Positions 56,441 through 64,000 of a stretch of DNA of 64,000 nucleotides are shown one piece after another. The translations under genes were made by a program, and so were the position numbers. This DNA comes from Shewanella sp. MBTL60-112-B2 (GTDB lineage: Bacteria; Pseudomonadota; Gammaproteobacteria; Enterobacterales; Shewanellaceae). Each line of letters opens with the position of its first letter. Position 1 is the first letter of the stretch. Where the stretch lies: positions 124,001-188,000 of the forward strand of contig NZ_BPFA01000004.1 of the NCBI RefSeq assembly GCF_019655055.1. The letters are read 5' to 3'. The notes beneath the pieces are model-generated. The model was not told the origin of the DNA, searched no databases, and saw nothing but the letters and a program-made list of their open reading frames with translations.

Positions 56441-56470
56441 CGATTAGAACAAACAGTAGGAGTAGAGATT

Positions 56471-56842
56471 ATGGATATCGATGAAAAGATCCGTCAGCAG
56501 CTGCTAAAGGAGTCGGAGCAGATAAATAGTCGACTTAAGCGCGATCCAAGCTTATTTGCCATGCTAGGCGATGCCTACAAGGGGCGTTTAGGTGGCTGGA
56601 TGATCCTAATGAGCATTATTGCCTTTGTGTTGAGTTTGCTTATGTTGTGGTCAGGCTATCAATTCTTTTTTGTTGTGGTGAGCCCAGCGGAGCTAATCAA
56701 GTGGGGAGTGACGCTTTTGCTGGCAAGTATGATGCAAATCGCGATTAAGATGTGGATCTATAACGAGATGAATAGAAATGCGATTCAACGAGAGATAAAG
56801 CGACTCGAATTAGCGATTGTGAAACTTGAAGGCAGCAAATGA
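56471..56842 (+). CDS. Small membrane protein, DUF6768-like, paired with the ECF sigma factor
   Basis: A 123-residue protein with a charged N-terminal 35 residues (DIDEKIRQQLLKESEQI), two membrane helices (about 43-68 and 75-97) and a C-terminal helical tail (NRNAIQREIKRLELAIVKLE). The length, layout and position right after an ECF sigma gene fit the DUF6768 family. A regulatory, anti-sigma-like role is possible but not shown. AGTAGGAG stands 9 bp before the ATG. Confidence 0.75.
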   Translation: MDIDEKIRQQLLKESEQINSRLKRDPSLFAMLGDAYKGRLGGWMILMSIIAFVLSLLMLWSGYQFFFVVVSPAELIKWGVTLLLASMMQIAIKMWIYNEMNRNAIQREIKRLELAIVKLEGSK

Positions 56843-56852
56843 TTGGTATTTC

Positions 56853-56883
56853 AGCGTGGACAGGCAACAAGTCCACGCTTTTA
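56853..56883. terminator. Terminator between the ECF operon and the NUDIX gene
   Basis: AGCGTGGAC / GTCCACGCT stem followed by TTTT, between convergent genes. Confidence 0.75.
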
Positions 56884-56904
56884 CGTTGCCATAGCAACTG
56901 ACTG

Positions 56905-57450
56905 CTACTTTAAAAGCTCAGCTACTACACGCTTTAATAGAAACGTTTCTCGTTCAATCGACATACCTTTTTTAGGGCTATGTGCCATGGTGTGTTCGTT
57001 GTGCGCAATAGCTTGATGGATGTTGATCCATACTGGCGTCATCCCATTTTGAATTTCATGAGCTTCTAGCCGAGTCTCACCCAGTTCAGCATGGATATCG
57101 CAAACAAAGCAGAATGATTCCATATGTACTACATCAAAATCATCCTTGTACCAGGGGCGAAACTCTTCGTAGCGGCCAAAATCACTAATGACCTCGATAT
57201 TTTTAGCGCCAGTTTCTTCCTCTAACTCACGGATCAGGCCACAGCGAATATCCTCACCTTCATCGACGCCACCACCTGGAATACTGTAATCATGATAACG
57301 TTCGGTGTAGAGCATTAAGATCTCTTCACCCTTGAGGATAATGCCGCGAGCCGCTTGGCGATGGAAGCTTTTAGTCGCAAGTTCATCTGCGGTAAGCTGA
57401 GCAATATCGGCATGAATAGTGGATTTTAACAGACGCATGGAGTGACTCAT
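56905..57450 (-). CDS. NUDIX hydrolase
   Basis: A 181-residue NUDIX-fold hydrolase. The NUDIX box reads GGGVDEGEDIRCGLIRELEEETG (about residues 59-81, described by its ends here because the motif is long), with the catalytic RELEEETG intact. It should cleave a nucleoside diphosphate linked to another group; the substrate cannot be told from sequence. An inner ATG at 57438 (MRLLKST) is a possible alternative start. It is a single gene. Confidence 0.88.
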   Translation of the reverse strand: MSHSMRLLKSTIHADIAQLTADELATKSFHRQAARGIILKGEEILMLYTERYHDYSIPGGGVDEGEDIRCGLIRELEEETGAKNIEVISDFGRYEEFRPWYKDDFDVVHMESFCFVCDIHAELGETRLEAHEIQNGMTPVWINIHQAIAHNEHTMAHSPKKGMSIERETFLLKRVVAELLK

Positions 57451-57514
57451 TGTTTTAAATTAGTGGTAGCTTAAGGTTATTAACCAAGCCCTGTCTTACA
57501 AGCTATTACTTGAG

Positions 57515-58303
57515 CTAAATGCTGGCATGTAGCTTTTGATAATCAGTAATAACAGTGTTGATAAAGGTTTGCTCTGCTTCTAGCTCAGCTTGTTGTTCAG
57601 CACTGAGCTTAGCTTTCGCTAAGCCTTGAGCAATCCGCTGATAATGCTTTAGTGTATTTTGCAAATAACATTTATCTAAATTTCGGTTTAAATTCCACAT
57701 GTTAGAGCCCACTGCGCTGAGAGGAACTTGGCTTGTACTCGACAGGTGTAAGATCTCGTAGAAGCGTTTGTTCTCTTGCATCAGGTGCTCATCGATAAGC
57801 CCTAAACCTAACTGCGCCATTGCAGTGCGCACTTTATAGATGTGATGCACAGGGCACAGAATAAACTCCAATGAGTGCTGTGGATGGCGAGCAATAATTT
57901 GCTGAACCAGTTCTATGGTGAGTTCGCCGCCGACACCTGCGATGATAATTAACTGACGTTGCGCCTTGTCGGCTAGAGCAAGCTGAGCCACATCGAGGCA
58001 ATGTACTTGCCAATAGCTTTGGCTGTCGTTCAATGGGCATTTGCTAAACTGACTTGTATTTACCGTTATGTCGACTGAAGCGCCCTGTTGCTCTAGCTCA
58101 GCATCTGGGTAAAACCGTTGTAGTTTTTGTTGCACTTCAAGCATTAGGCTGGGTACAACATCGACAAAGTGAATGTTGTGAGCGGCCTTTCTCGCTAAAA
58201 GCGCGGCGCCGAGTAAGCCGTGATCGCAGCAGCAATCCCAGATATGCTCGTATCTTGGCTCTATCATGCTATCTATCTGTTTCAGGCGCTGACTAATTTT
58301 CAA
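57515..58303 (-). CDS. TrmK-type tRNA (adenine-N1) methyltransferase family protein
   Basis: A 262-residue SAM-dependent methyltransferase. The SAM-binding motif is IWDCCCDHGLLGAALL near residue 21, with IIIAGVGGELTIELVQQI near 120 in place of the usual motif IV. These match the TrmK/COG2384 family, whose Bacillus member methylates N1 of A22 in tRNA. The proteobacterial members are less well studied, so the exact target is uncertain. Confidence 0.8.
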   Translation of the reverse strand: MKISQRLKQIDSMIEPRYEHIWDCCCDHGLLGAALLARKAAHNIHFVDVVPSLMLEVQQKLQRFYPDAELEQQGASVDITVNTSQFSKCPLNDSQSYWQVHCLDVAQLALADKAQRQLIIIAGVGGELTIELVQQIIARHPQHSLEFILCPVHHIYKVRTAMAQLGLGLIDEHLMQENKRFYEILHLSSTSQVPLSAVGSNMWNLNRNLDKCYLQNTLKHYQRIAQGLAKAKLSAEQQAELEAEQTFINTVITDYQKLHASI

Positions 58304-58406
58304 ACAAGCTCTCGATATCGAACGACAAAGGCGGCTATTTTAAATGATCTCATGGGGAGCGAGTCAATAATTATCAGACTCAGGCTCCATTTTCGCACTT
58401 CCTCGA

Positions 58407-59111
58407 TTAGAGCATTTCGTTATTGGAGACAAGGGTGACTAGCTGAGTAGATTGTGAAGCATTTTCCGCTTGTACTGGCTCAGCTTGTACTGCTAGTGCA
58501 TGAGCTAACATGGCGTTAGCCACTTTGTCAGCTTCTATAGGGCGATATTGCTTCAAAGCGCCGATAAACAGAGGTGAGATAAGTCGAAACAGCTGTTTTC
58601 CCATATCTTCTAGTAATCGGGCTTCGCTACGTTTACCTAATAGTAAGCTTGGCTGAAACAGCCATAAGCGTTTAGTCAATCTTGGTTGTTGGCTGTGAGT
58701 GATGATTTCTGCAAGCGCCTCTTGAGTTTCACCCTTGACGCGATTATAGAAAGTCTTTGATTGGCTGTTTGCCCCGAGCGCAGTGACTACATAGTTACAA
58801 TTAGCCTGGCATTTAGCGATAAAGTCGATGCAAGCGGTTTTATCTACTGCGATAAAAGCATCTTGGCTACCGGCTTTCTTGATCGTGGTACCTAAGCAGC
58901 AAAAGGCATGGTCGATTGTAAAGGGTAATGCTAGCTGCTGAAGTTCGCTAAGAGAGCAGGAGATAAAACTTACTTGAGTTGCTAGAGCGTTATTATAGTG
59001 GGGCTGTTTTCTCCCCAGCACGAGAATATTTTCATATTGACCTGAGTCGATTAACTTCTGTAGCAGGTGTTGTCCGATAAGCCCTGTGGCACCAATGATT
59101 GCAGCGTTCAT
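58407..59111 (-). CDS. NAD(P)-binding SDR-like oxidoreductase (TIP30/HTATIP2-like)
   Basis: A 234-residue atypical short-chain dehydrogenase. The N-terminal dinucleotide-binding loop is IIGATGLIGQHLL; CCLGTTIKKAGS and YNRVKGETQ (YxxxK catalytic pair) follow. The pattern is that of the TIP30/CC3-like family. Substrate unknown. The last 30 residues (QAEPVQAENASQ) are low-complexity. Confidence 0.82.
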   Translation of the reverse strand: MNAAIIGATGLIGQHLLQKLIDSGQYENILVLGRKQPHYNNALATQVSFISCSLSELQQLALPFTIDHAFCCLGTTIKKAGSQDAFIAVDKTACIDFIAKCQANCNYVVTALGANSQSKTFYNRVKGETQEALAEIITHSQQPRLTKRLWLFQPSLLLGKRSEARLLEDMGKQLFRLISPLFIGALKQYRPIEADKVANAMLAHALAVQAEPVQAENASQSTQLVTLVSNNEML

Positions 59112-59212
59112 TTCAGTCTTAGCTAAGAGGGTTAATAGTGTCAGTTTAGAGGCTGTGCACTGGGAAGCAAATACTATTTATTTTTGCTCACCATACCTTT
59201 GCTAACAGTAAC

Positions 59213-59240
59213 AAAAAAGGCCTGAAGAACAGGCCTTTTA
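59213..59240 (-). terminator. Terminator of pepT
   Basis: AAAAGGCCTGTT / AACAGGCCTTTT on the minus strand with a T-run, 32 bp after the pepT stop. Confidence 0.85.
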
Positions 59241-59272
59241 AACGAGATTAACAGGTGTTGTTATAGCAATCG

Positions 59273-60499
59273 CTACTCTTTGTGTTGGGCTGTGAGTTTG
59301 GCGATTTCAATAATGGTCTCGGTAGCTTTCACCATGGACTCGACACATACATATTCGTGTTTGCCGTGGAAGTTATGCCCGCCGGTAAATAGGTTAGGGC
59401 ATGGCAGTCCCATGTAAGAAAGACGAGAACCGTCTGTTCCACCACGAATAGGTTTGATGAGCGGCTCAATACCTAAGTTTTGCATCGCTTGTTTGGCGAT
59501 ATCGATAATATGTGGATACGGTAACACTTGTTGCTTCATGTTCAAGTAAGAGTCTTCAACATCTATGGTTAGCTGACCTATGCTGAGTTCGGCATTATAT
59601 TTTTCCACTAATTCTGTTAGCCAGCGCTTTCTCTGCTCAAACAATTCAAAGTCAAAATCACGGATAATATAAGTCAGTGTTGCTTTTTCTGTTACGCCTT
59701 CCATACCCAGTAGATGGAAGAAACCCTCATAATCGCGGCTATTCTCTGGTGTATCCTTTAATGGCATCTTAGCGTGAAAGCGTGCAGCGATGGTTTGGGC
59801 ATTGACCATCACACCGTAAGCTGTACCAGGGTGACAGTTATTACCAGAGGCTGTAATGGTTGCAGTAGCGGCGTTAAAGTTCTCGTATTCAAATTCACCG
59901 ACTTGGCCACCGTCAATGGTGTAGGCCCACTGAGCGCCAAAACTCTCTACATTAAAATGGTCGGCGCCGCGGCCAATCTCTTCATCTGGGGTGAAACAGA
60001 GCCTAATTTTACCGTGAGGGATCTCGGGGTGAGTCAACAGATGATGCAGTGCACTGATGATCTCGGCAATACCAGCTTTATCATCACCACCGAGTAGGCT
60101 AGTCCCATCAGTTGTTATAAGCGTTTGGCCAACATATTGATTTAGGCTGCTAAATTGCTTAGGTGATAACACCTCTTCAAGGCCTAATTGAATGTCTTCG
60201 CCGTTATAGTTTTCAATCACTTGAGGCGTAACATTTTTGCCACTGAAATCAGGAGCTGTGTCTAAATGAGCGATAAAACCTATGCTAGGCGCGTTTTCAA
60301 CATTGGCAGGCACAGTGGCGGTTAAATAACCTTTATCTGAAAGCTGTACATCTTCAAACCCAAGGCTGACAAGCTCTTGACGTAAATGCTGAGCAAATAC
60401 AAATTGGCTATGAGTACTAGGTACATTCTGGCTTTGGCCGTCAGATTGTGTGTCAAAACTGACGTAGCTTAAGAATCGCTCAAGTAACTGTTGCTTCAT
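59273..60499 (-). CDS. pepT: Peptidase T (aminotripeptidase)
   Basis: PepT is a cytosolic dizinc M20B peptidase that removes the N-terminal residue from tripeptides. The 408-residue length is typical. Zinc-site motifs are GFIAHLDTAPD (first His-x-Asp), TTDGTSLLGGDDKAG (bridging Asp), FTPDEEIGRGADHF (catalytic Glu-Glu) and NLFTGGHNFHGKHE (C-terminal His). It has its own terminator and is divergent from fetB. E. coli pepT responds to FNR and low oxygen; no clear FNR site was seen here. Confidence 0.95.
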   Translation of the reverse strand: MKQQLLERFLSYVSFDTQSDGQSQNVPSTHSQFVFAQHLRQELVSLGFEDVQLSDKGYLTATVPANVENAPSIGFIAHLDTAPDFSGKNVTPQVIENYNGEDIQLGLEEVLSPKQFSSLNQYVGQTLITTDGTSLLGGDDKAGIAEIISALHHLLTHPEIPHGKIRLCFTPDEEIGRGADHFNVESFGAQWAYTIDGGQVGEFEYENFNAATATITASGNNCHPGTAYGVMVNAQTIAARFHAKMPLKDTPENSRDYEGFFHLLGMEGVTEKATLTYIIRDFDFELFEQRKRWLTELVEKYNAELSIGQLTIDVEDSYLNMKQQVLPYPHIIDIAKQAMQNLGIEPLIKPIRGGTDGSRLSYMGLPCPNLFTGGHNFHGKHEYVCVESMVKATETIIEIAKLTAQHKE

Positions 60500-60704
60500 A
60501 ATCTTAGTTTCTAAAATAGCAAAAAGTGTTTTGAGTCTAGCAAGGCAAAAGCGGAATTCATTAGATATTGATCAAGTTTTTCTTAATGGGTTAATATTAG
60601 TCAAGGCTAATGTGGTGTTGATGGCCGCGGAAATGCTGCTACCGAAAGGCAAATAGTTTGGTTATATTAGGCCACAGATTTTGCTGTTTAAGAGATAAAT
60701 ATAA

Positions 60705-61475
60705 ATGGATATAGCTTGGCTGCAGTTAGGGCTATTTATGCTGGTGCTATTGATCCCCTTAGCAATTGGACGGTATTTTCAATTAGGCTTAAGCCGCGAT
60801 ATGGCATGGTCAGTAGTGCGGATGACGGCGCAGTTGATTTTGGTTGGCCTCTATCTGCAATACCTATTTTTACTCGATAACCTTTGGGTAAACCTTGCAT
60901 GGTTACTGGTGATGTTGCTAGTTGGTTCAAGCGCTATTATTAGTAAGGCTAAATTACCCAAAAAACGACTCTATATGCCGGTGTTTTCTGGTCTAGCCTT
61001 AGGTATGTTGCCGGTGCTTTGGCTGATGATGGTCTATCTATTAGCACCTGAACCTCTGTATACCGCGCAATATTTGATCCCTACCGCGGGCATGCTTTTA
61101 GGTAATTGTTTGAGCGGCAATATTGTTGCATTGCAGCGACTGTTTGGTGCTTTCAATGATAGAAAATCTGAGTATCAAGGTGCGTTGGCACTTGGTGCCT
61201 CACCAGCTCAGGCGAGCTTGCCATTTATGCAATCGGCGATGCAGCAATCTTTTGCCCCGATTCTTGCTTCTATGGCAACTATGGGTCTAGTTACACTGCC
61301 CGGCATGATGACGGGACAGATTTTAGGTGGTGTAGATCCGCTAATTGCTATTAAGTATCAACTAGTGATCTCTGTGGCTATTTTTGTCACTTTATCCATA
61401 TCTGTCTCAACCACATTAGTGCTGTGTATTCGCAGTGCCATTACAGAGACAGGCCGAGTGCGGATCAGCCTTTAA
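60705..61475 (+). CDS. fetB: FetB-type ABC transporter permease (UPF0014)
   Basis: A 256-residue inner-membrane permease with about seven helices. MAWSVVRMTAQLILVGLYLQ, TAGMLLGNCLSGNIVALQRL and LGASPAQA with the coupling region SFAPILASMATMGLVTLPGMMTGQILGG are family hallmarks. In E. coli FetA-FetB exports iron or protects against iron stress. No ATPase gene (fetA) is adjacent on either side, so the partner must be elsewhere or upstream homology was lost. Confidence 0.88.
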   Translation: MDIAWLQLGLFMLVLLIPLAIGRYFQLGLSRDMAWSVVRMTAQLILVGLYLQYLFLLDNLWVNLAWLLVMLLVGSSAIISKAKLPKKRLYMPVFSGLALGMLPVLWLMMVYLLAPEPLYTAQYLIPTAGMLLGNCLSGNIVALQRLFGAFNDRKSEYQGALALGASPAQASLPFMQSAMQQSFAPILASMATMGLVTLPGMMTGQILGGVDPLIAIKYQLVISVAIFVTLSISVSTTLVLCIRSAITETGRVRISL

Positions 61476-61558
61476 GCTCAGCAACCTAATTTAGCCTGCG
61501 CCCTGTTCAATTGAACAGGACGGCATTGATGTGGAAAAATAAGATTACCCTAGAAAAT

Positions 61559-61597
61559 AAAAATGGCTGTACAGCATACGCTGACAGCCATTTTTTT
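61559..61597 (+). terminator. Terminator after fetB
   Basis: AAAATGGCTGT / ACAGCCATTTT stem with a CAGC-GCTG inner pair and a T-run. Confidence 0.85.
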
Positions 61598-61640
61598 ATT
61601 GAACGATCGCTTATTGAGCAGTCATTTGTTGGAATTTATT

Positions 61641-61682
61641 TATTAAGTATTAAGTATTAAGTATTAAGTATTGAGTATTGAG
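61641..61682. repeat. Heptanucleotide tandem repeat
   Basis: Six consecutive 7-bp units, TATTAAG four times then TATTGAG twice, directly downstream of the zinc-ribbon gene stop (minus strand). A simple-sequence repeat prone to length change. Confidence 0.95.
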
Positions 61683-61689
61683 TGCGGCT

Positions 61690-61917
61690 TTACAGCACCA
61701 ACTCCATATCCAGTTCAATATCAGTACAGCCTTTCTTGCAGCAGATGCCAGAAACACTGTCTTCTTGTCCTTTTACAGGCAGTTTCATTTGCAATGCTTG
61801 ATTGCACACAGGGCACAGAACAGTGTTACCTTTAAAAACTCTTTTTATAAGGTTTTTCTGTTCATTAAAAGATTTTGCTGTGGTGTCATTAATCACCGAG
61901 AAATCCATTTTTGCCAT
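61690..61917 (-). CDS. Small zinc-ribbon-like protein
   Basis: A 75-residue protein with LCPVCNQ and GICCKKGC, a CxxC...CCxxxC arrangement that should bind one zinc. The N-terminal half is basic and helical. I do not recognise a named family. GGCAAAAATTATTT before the ATG gives no strong ribosome-binding site, but the well-conserved cysteine pattern and uninterrupted frame support a real gene. The stop lies 7 bp from a heptanucleotide repeat. Confidence 0.7.
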   Translation of the reverse strand: MAKMDFSVINDTTAKSFNEQKNLIKRVFKGNTVLCPVCNQALQMKLPVKGQEDSVSGICCKKGCTDIELDMELVL

Positions 61918-62139
61918 AAATAATTTTTGCCTTTGTAATGTCTATTCACAATATTGATTGTGTCTTCTAAGGCCGAGTATATCTAGGCTTTCAGTGGTAA
62001 TAAAGCCCTAGTGTAACGAATAGCAATTAAGTGCGGTTTTTTAAGTTTACTCTTGCCCTAGCAGTTTCTTCGTTGAGAAGCTAAAAAGCTCTGAGTATAC
62101 TTAGCCACTCTTTTACCCTCAGATTAAAGTTGACTAAAT

Positions 62140-62301
62140 ATGAGTGATAATGCACCAGCAAGTGAGTTAGATACGGCGCCAGAAGAGGTGAAACTTGCAG
62201 TGGATCTTATTTTTTTGTTAGAGAGTCATCAGATTGAGCCAGCTGTCGCTTTAGCAGCTCTTGAGATCGTTAAAACGGATCTAGAGGCTAAGCTGGCTTA
62301 A
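62140..62301 (+). CDS. YbaM-like (DUF2496) small protein
   Basis: A 53-residue protein starting [20 protein letters not shown] and continuing [20 protein letters not shown] to KTDLEAKLA. The pattern of [11 protein letters not shown] and a repeated amphipathic helix matches E. coli YbaM (DUF2496), which sits beside priC. Function unknown. It ends in two adjacent stops (TAATAA). It lies about 100 bp upstream of the DUF599 gene on the same strand. Confidence 0.8.
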   Translation: MSDNAPASELDTAPEEVKLAVDLIFLLESHQIEPAVALAALEIVKTDLEAKLA

Positions 62302-62403
62302 TAACACTAAGCTTATTTCTTGTATTAACTAATAAATCTACAGACTGGAAATAGCCAGCTGTTAGAACCGATTTTGACTCGTTTATTCTTGATGGACTCA
62401 TGC

Positions 62404-63138
62404 ATGACTATTTCGTTACTCGACCTTTTTGCGCCATTTTGTTTTATAACTTGCTGGGTCGGCTATGCCTACTTTGCTAAGCGTAAAGCCAAAGATACTA
62501 ACTGCATCGCTCGCTGTTTACATAAGCATCGTATTAACTGGATGTATGAGTTATTAGGCCGCGAGGTACGAGTAGGTGATGCTGCATTACTTGCAAACCT
62601 AGAGCGCAATATAGCCTTTTTCGCATCGACTACCATGTTTGTACTTGCTGGTGTGTTAACCCTGTTTGCTCAGGCCGAGCGTCTTGAAACCGTGATAGCA
62701 ACCATCCCCTATGCAGCTAACCCCAATCATGCGCTCGTTCAAGTAAAGCTAGGTATGCTGACCTTTATTTTTGTGATGGCATTTTTCCAGTTCACCTGGT
62801 CTATGCGTCAATATGGCTTTTTAAATGTGATGGTGGGAGCGGCTCCTGTCGATAAGACTGGCAGCAATGACAACCTACTGCGTTACGCTAAGCAAATGGC
62901 GGTGGTGCAAGATCAAGCGGCTCACTCTTACAATTATGGTTTACGTTGCTACTACTTTGCCATGGCGGCTTTGTGCTGGTTCTATCACCCATTTGCCCTG
63001 ATTATCGCCAGTATTTTTGTGGTATACACCCTTTATCACCGTGAGTTTAAATCTAAAGCTGTGGTGGCGATTACTGAAGGGCAAGAGTTGCTTAATATCG
63101 AGCGTGAAAACAAATATAAAACTAAGTTAGACAACTAA
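62404..63138 (+). CDS. DUF599 family membrane protein
   Basis: A 244-residue inner-membrane protein with about four helices (near residues 5-22, 75-95, 120-140 and 200-225). The pattern ITCWVGYAYFAKRKAKD, then NLERNIAFFASTTMFVLAG and FQFTWSMRQYGFLNVMVG, fits DUF599. I chose the ATG at 62404, which has GGA 7 bp upstream; ATG at 62392 and TTG at 62374 are alternatives. Function unknown. It converges with the kinase gene. Confidence 0.85.
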   Translation: MTISLLDLFAPFCFITCWVGYAYFAKRKAKDTNCIARCLHKHRINWMYELLGREVRVGDAALLANLERNIAFFASTTMFVLAGVLTLFAQAERLETVIATIPYAANPNHALVQVKLGMLTFIFVMAFFQFTWSMRQYGFLNVMVGAAPVDKTGSNDNLLRYAKQMAVVQDQAAHSYNYGLRCYYFAMAALCWFYHPFALIIASIFVVYTLYHREFKSKAVVAITEGQELLNIERENKYKTKLDN

Positions 63139-63156
63139 TTATATTCATATTGGTGA

Positions 63157-64000
63157 TTATTTTTTTTGGCTAATACTGCTTGTTACTTCATCAAAAATAG
63201 ACTTTGCATCCACTCGAGCATTGAGCCTGGATAGCAGTAAATAAATACCTGCTAGCTTACGATGAATAAACAATGCGTCAACGGGAGGTGTGTGCCATTT
63301 ATCTGCGTCGGTACTCATCTCCATTCCCGCCATTTTTATACGTTTAGCGAGTGTACTAGAGCCAAAATCATAAGGAGTACTAGCGCGCAAGGGTTCACAA
63401 GCTTGATGAAAGATATCTAAGATCAGTGACTTTTGCTGCGCGCTAATATCTGTTTGAAAAAATCCGATCTGCTGTGCGGCTTGTTCCATTAACTCTCTGT
63501 GGTTATCGATGGCAGCAGTCATTAGTTGCAGGTAATTTGCAGATAGGTCGCAGGGGATCTCTCGGGTTGCCCCAAAATCAAGTAATACGATTCTTGCTGT
63601 TTCCTGCTGATACTGAAAGTTAGCAAAATTCGCATCGGTTTGGATTAGTTTAAATTCAAATAACTCTCTAAAAAACAGTCTTAATAGCTCTGTGGCGACG
63701 CTGTTTCTTACCGCTTGGTTTAATGTTGCGACTGATTCGATACTCTGCGCATCGACAAAGCTCATGACTAAAATGCTTGCACTAGATAGATTGGGGTAGG
63801 CCTTAGGGATAATAAAGCTCTGCTCGTTTGCCATTAAATCGTTGTAGCGTTCAAGCATGTTAAGTTCAGCTTGATAATTAGCTTCCAAATGGAGCTGTTT
63901 CTTGGCTTCATTAAGTAGCCGATCAAATTGCACATTTTTAGGAACCAATTTGGCTACCCGTAATAGTGTTGCGATATTGTCAATATCGCTATCAATACTG
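63157..64000 (-). CDS. ABC1/UbiB (Coq8-like) atypical kinase, C-terminal part
   Basis: The frame is open from 63157 to the right edge, so the N-terminus lies outside the window. The protein is an ABC1/AarF/UbiB-type atypical kinase: QLHLEANYQAELNML, QTDANFANFQY (catalytic loop, in place of HADPHPGN) and LLDFGATREI (metal-binding DFG). Such proteins often act in quinone or lipid metabolism; this shorter version with modified loops is probably not UbiB itself. Confidence 0.82.
   Translation of the reverse strand, partial: SIDSDIDNIATLLRVAKLVPKNVQFDRLLNEAKKQLHLEANYQAELNMLERYNDLMANEQSFIIPKAYPNLSSASILVMSFVDAQSIESVATLNQAVRNSVATELLRLFFRELFEFKLIQTDANFANFQYQQETARIVLLDFGATREIPCDLSANYLQLMTAAIDNHRELMEQAAQQIGFFQTDISAQQKSLILDIFHQACEPLRASTPYDFGSSTLAKRIKMAGMEMSTDADKWHTPPVDALFIHRKLAGIYLLLSRLNARVDAKSIFDEVTSSISQKK

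Overview
The window reads as a chromosomal segment of a marine gammaproteobacterium, most likely Shewanella. The gene order (dxs-ispA-xseB beside a sodium-type flagellar stator pair and thiI; gcvA, a DUF423 gene and rlmM; phoB-phoR followed by a phosphate-binding protein), the protein sequences and the moderate GC content all fit that genus. No rRNA or tRNA gene, prophage, complete insertion sequence or CRISPR array was seen. The window starts inside grpE and ends inside an ABC1/UbiB-type kinase gene.

Layout. 1-8.1 kb: the end of grpE, the isoprenoid/thiamine genes dxs, ispA and xseB, the motor genes pomA and pomB, a MITE, and thiI. 8.3-20.1 kb: gcvA, a hydrolase, a DUF423 gene, rlmM, an NAD-type isocitrate dehydrogenase, a large S9 peptidase, a MarC protein, xni and ppnN, with a 136-bp tandem duplication at the ppnN/xni junction. 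20.1-26.9 kb: an apparently active diguanylate cyclase, a TPR protein with a degenerate GGDEF domain, an M61 peptidase and rdgC. 27.0-31.9 kb: a phosphate block (porin, phoB, phoR, pstS-like gene) with candidate Pho boxes. 31.9-34.8 kb: two metallopeptidases. 34.8-36.7 kb: about 2 kb without protein genes that holds five tandem minus-strand small-RNA-like genes. 36.8-46.5 kb: gpx, a DUF4382 lipoprotein, a YfaZ-like protein, a 7TM-DISM protein, an RNA methyltransferase, and a small accessory patch with a PvuRts1I/AbaSI-like endonuclease, an unpaired AbrB-type protein, a frameshifted small gene and a monooxygenase gene broken by a MITE. 47.0-55.8 kb: glutamate decarboxylase with an AspT-type antiporter, the pseudouridine genes psuK-psuG, a dicarboxylate symporter and gltS. 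55.9-64 kb: an ECF sigma factor with a small membrane protein, then mostly housekeeping genes.

The most interesting element is the array at 34771-36736. Each of its five units has, on the minus strand, an extracytoplasmic-stress (sigma-E-like) promoter pattern with exactly 16 bp between the two boxes, a conserved pyrimidine-rich block complementary to a generic ribosome-binding site plus start codon, and a strong terminator ending in a run of T. The layout resembles the enterobacterial sigma-E-dependent sRNAs MicA and RybB, but in a tandem five-copy arrangement. The start region of the porin gene in this same window is a plausible target. A degenerate MITE lies inside the array, and related MITEs occur at 5770-6149 and 46183-46345.
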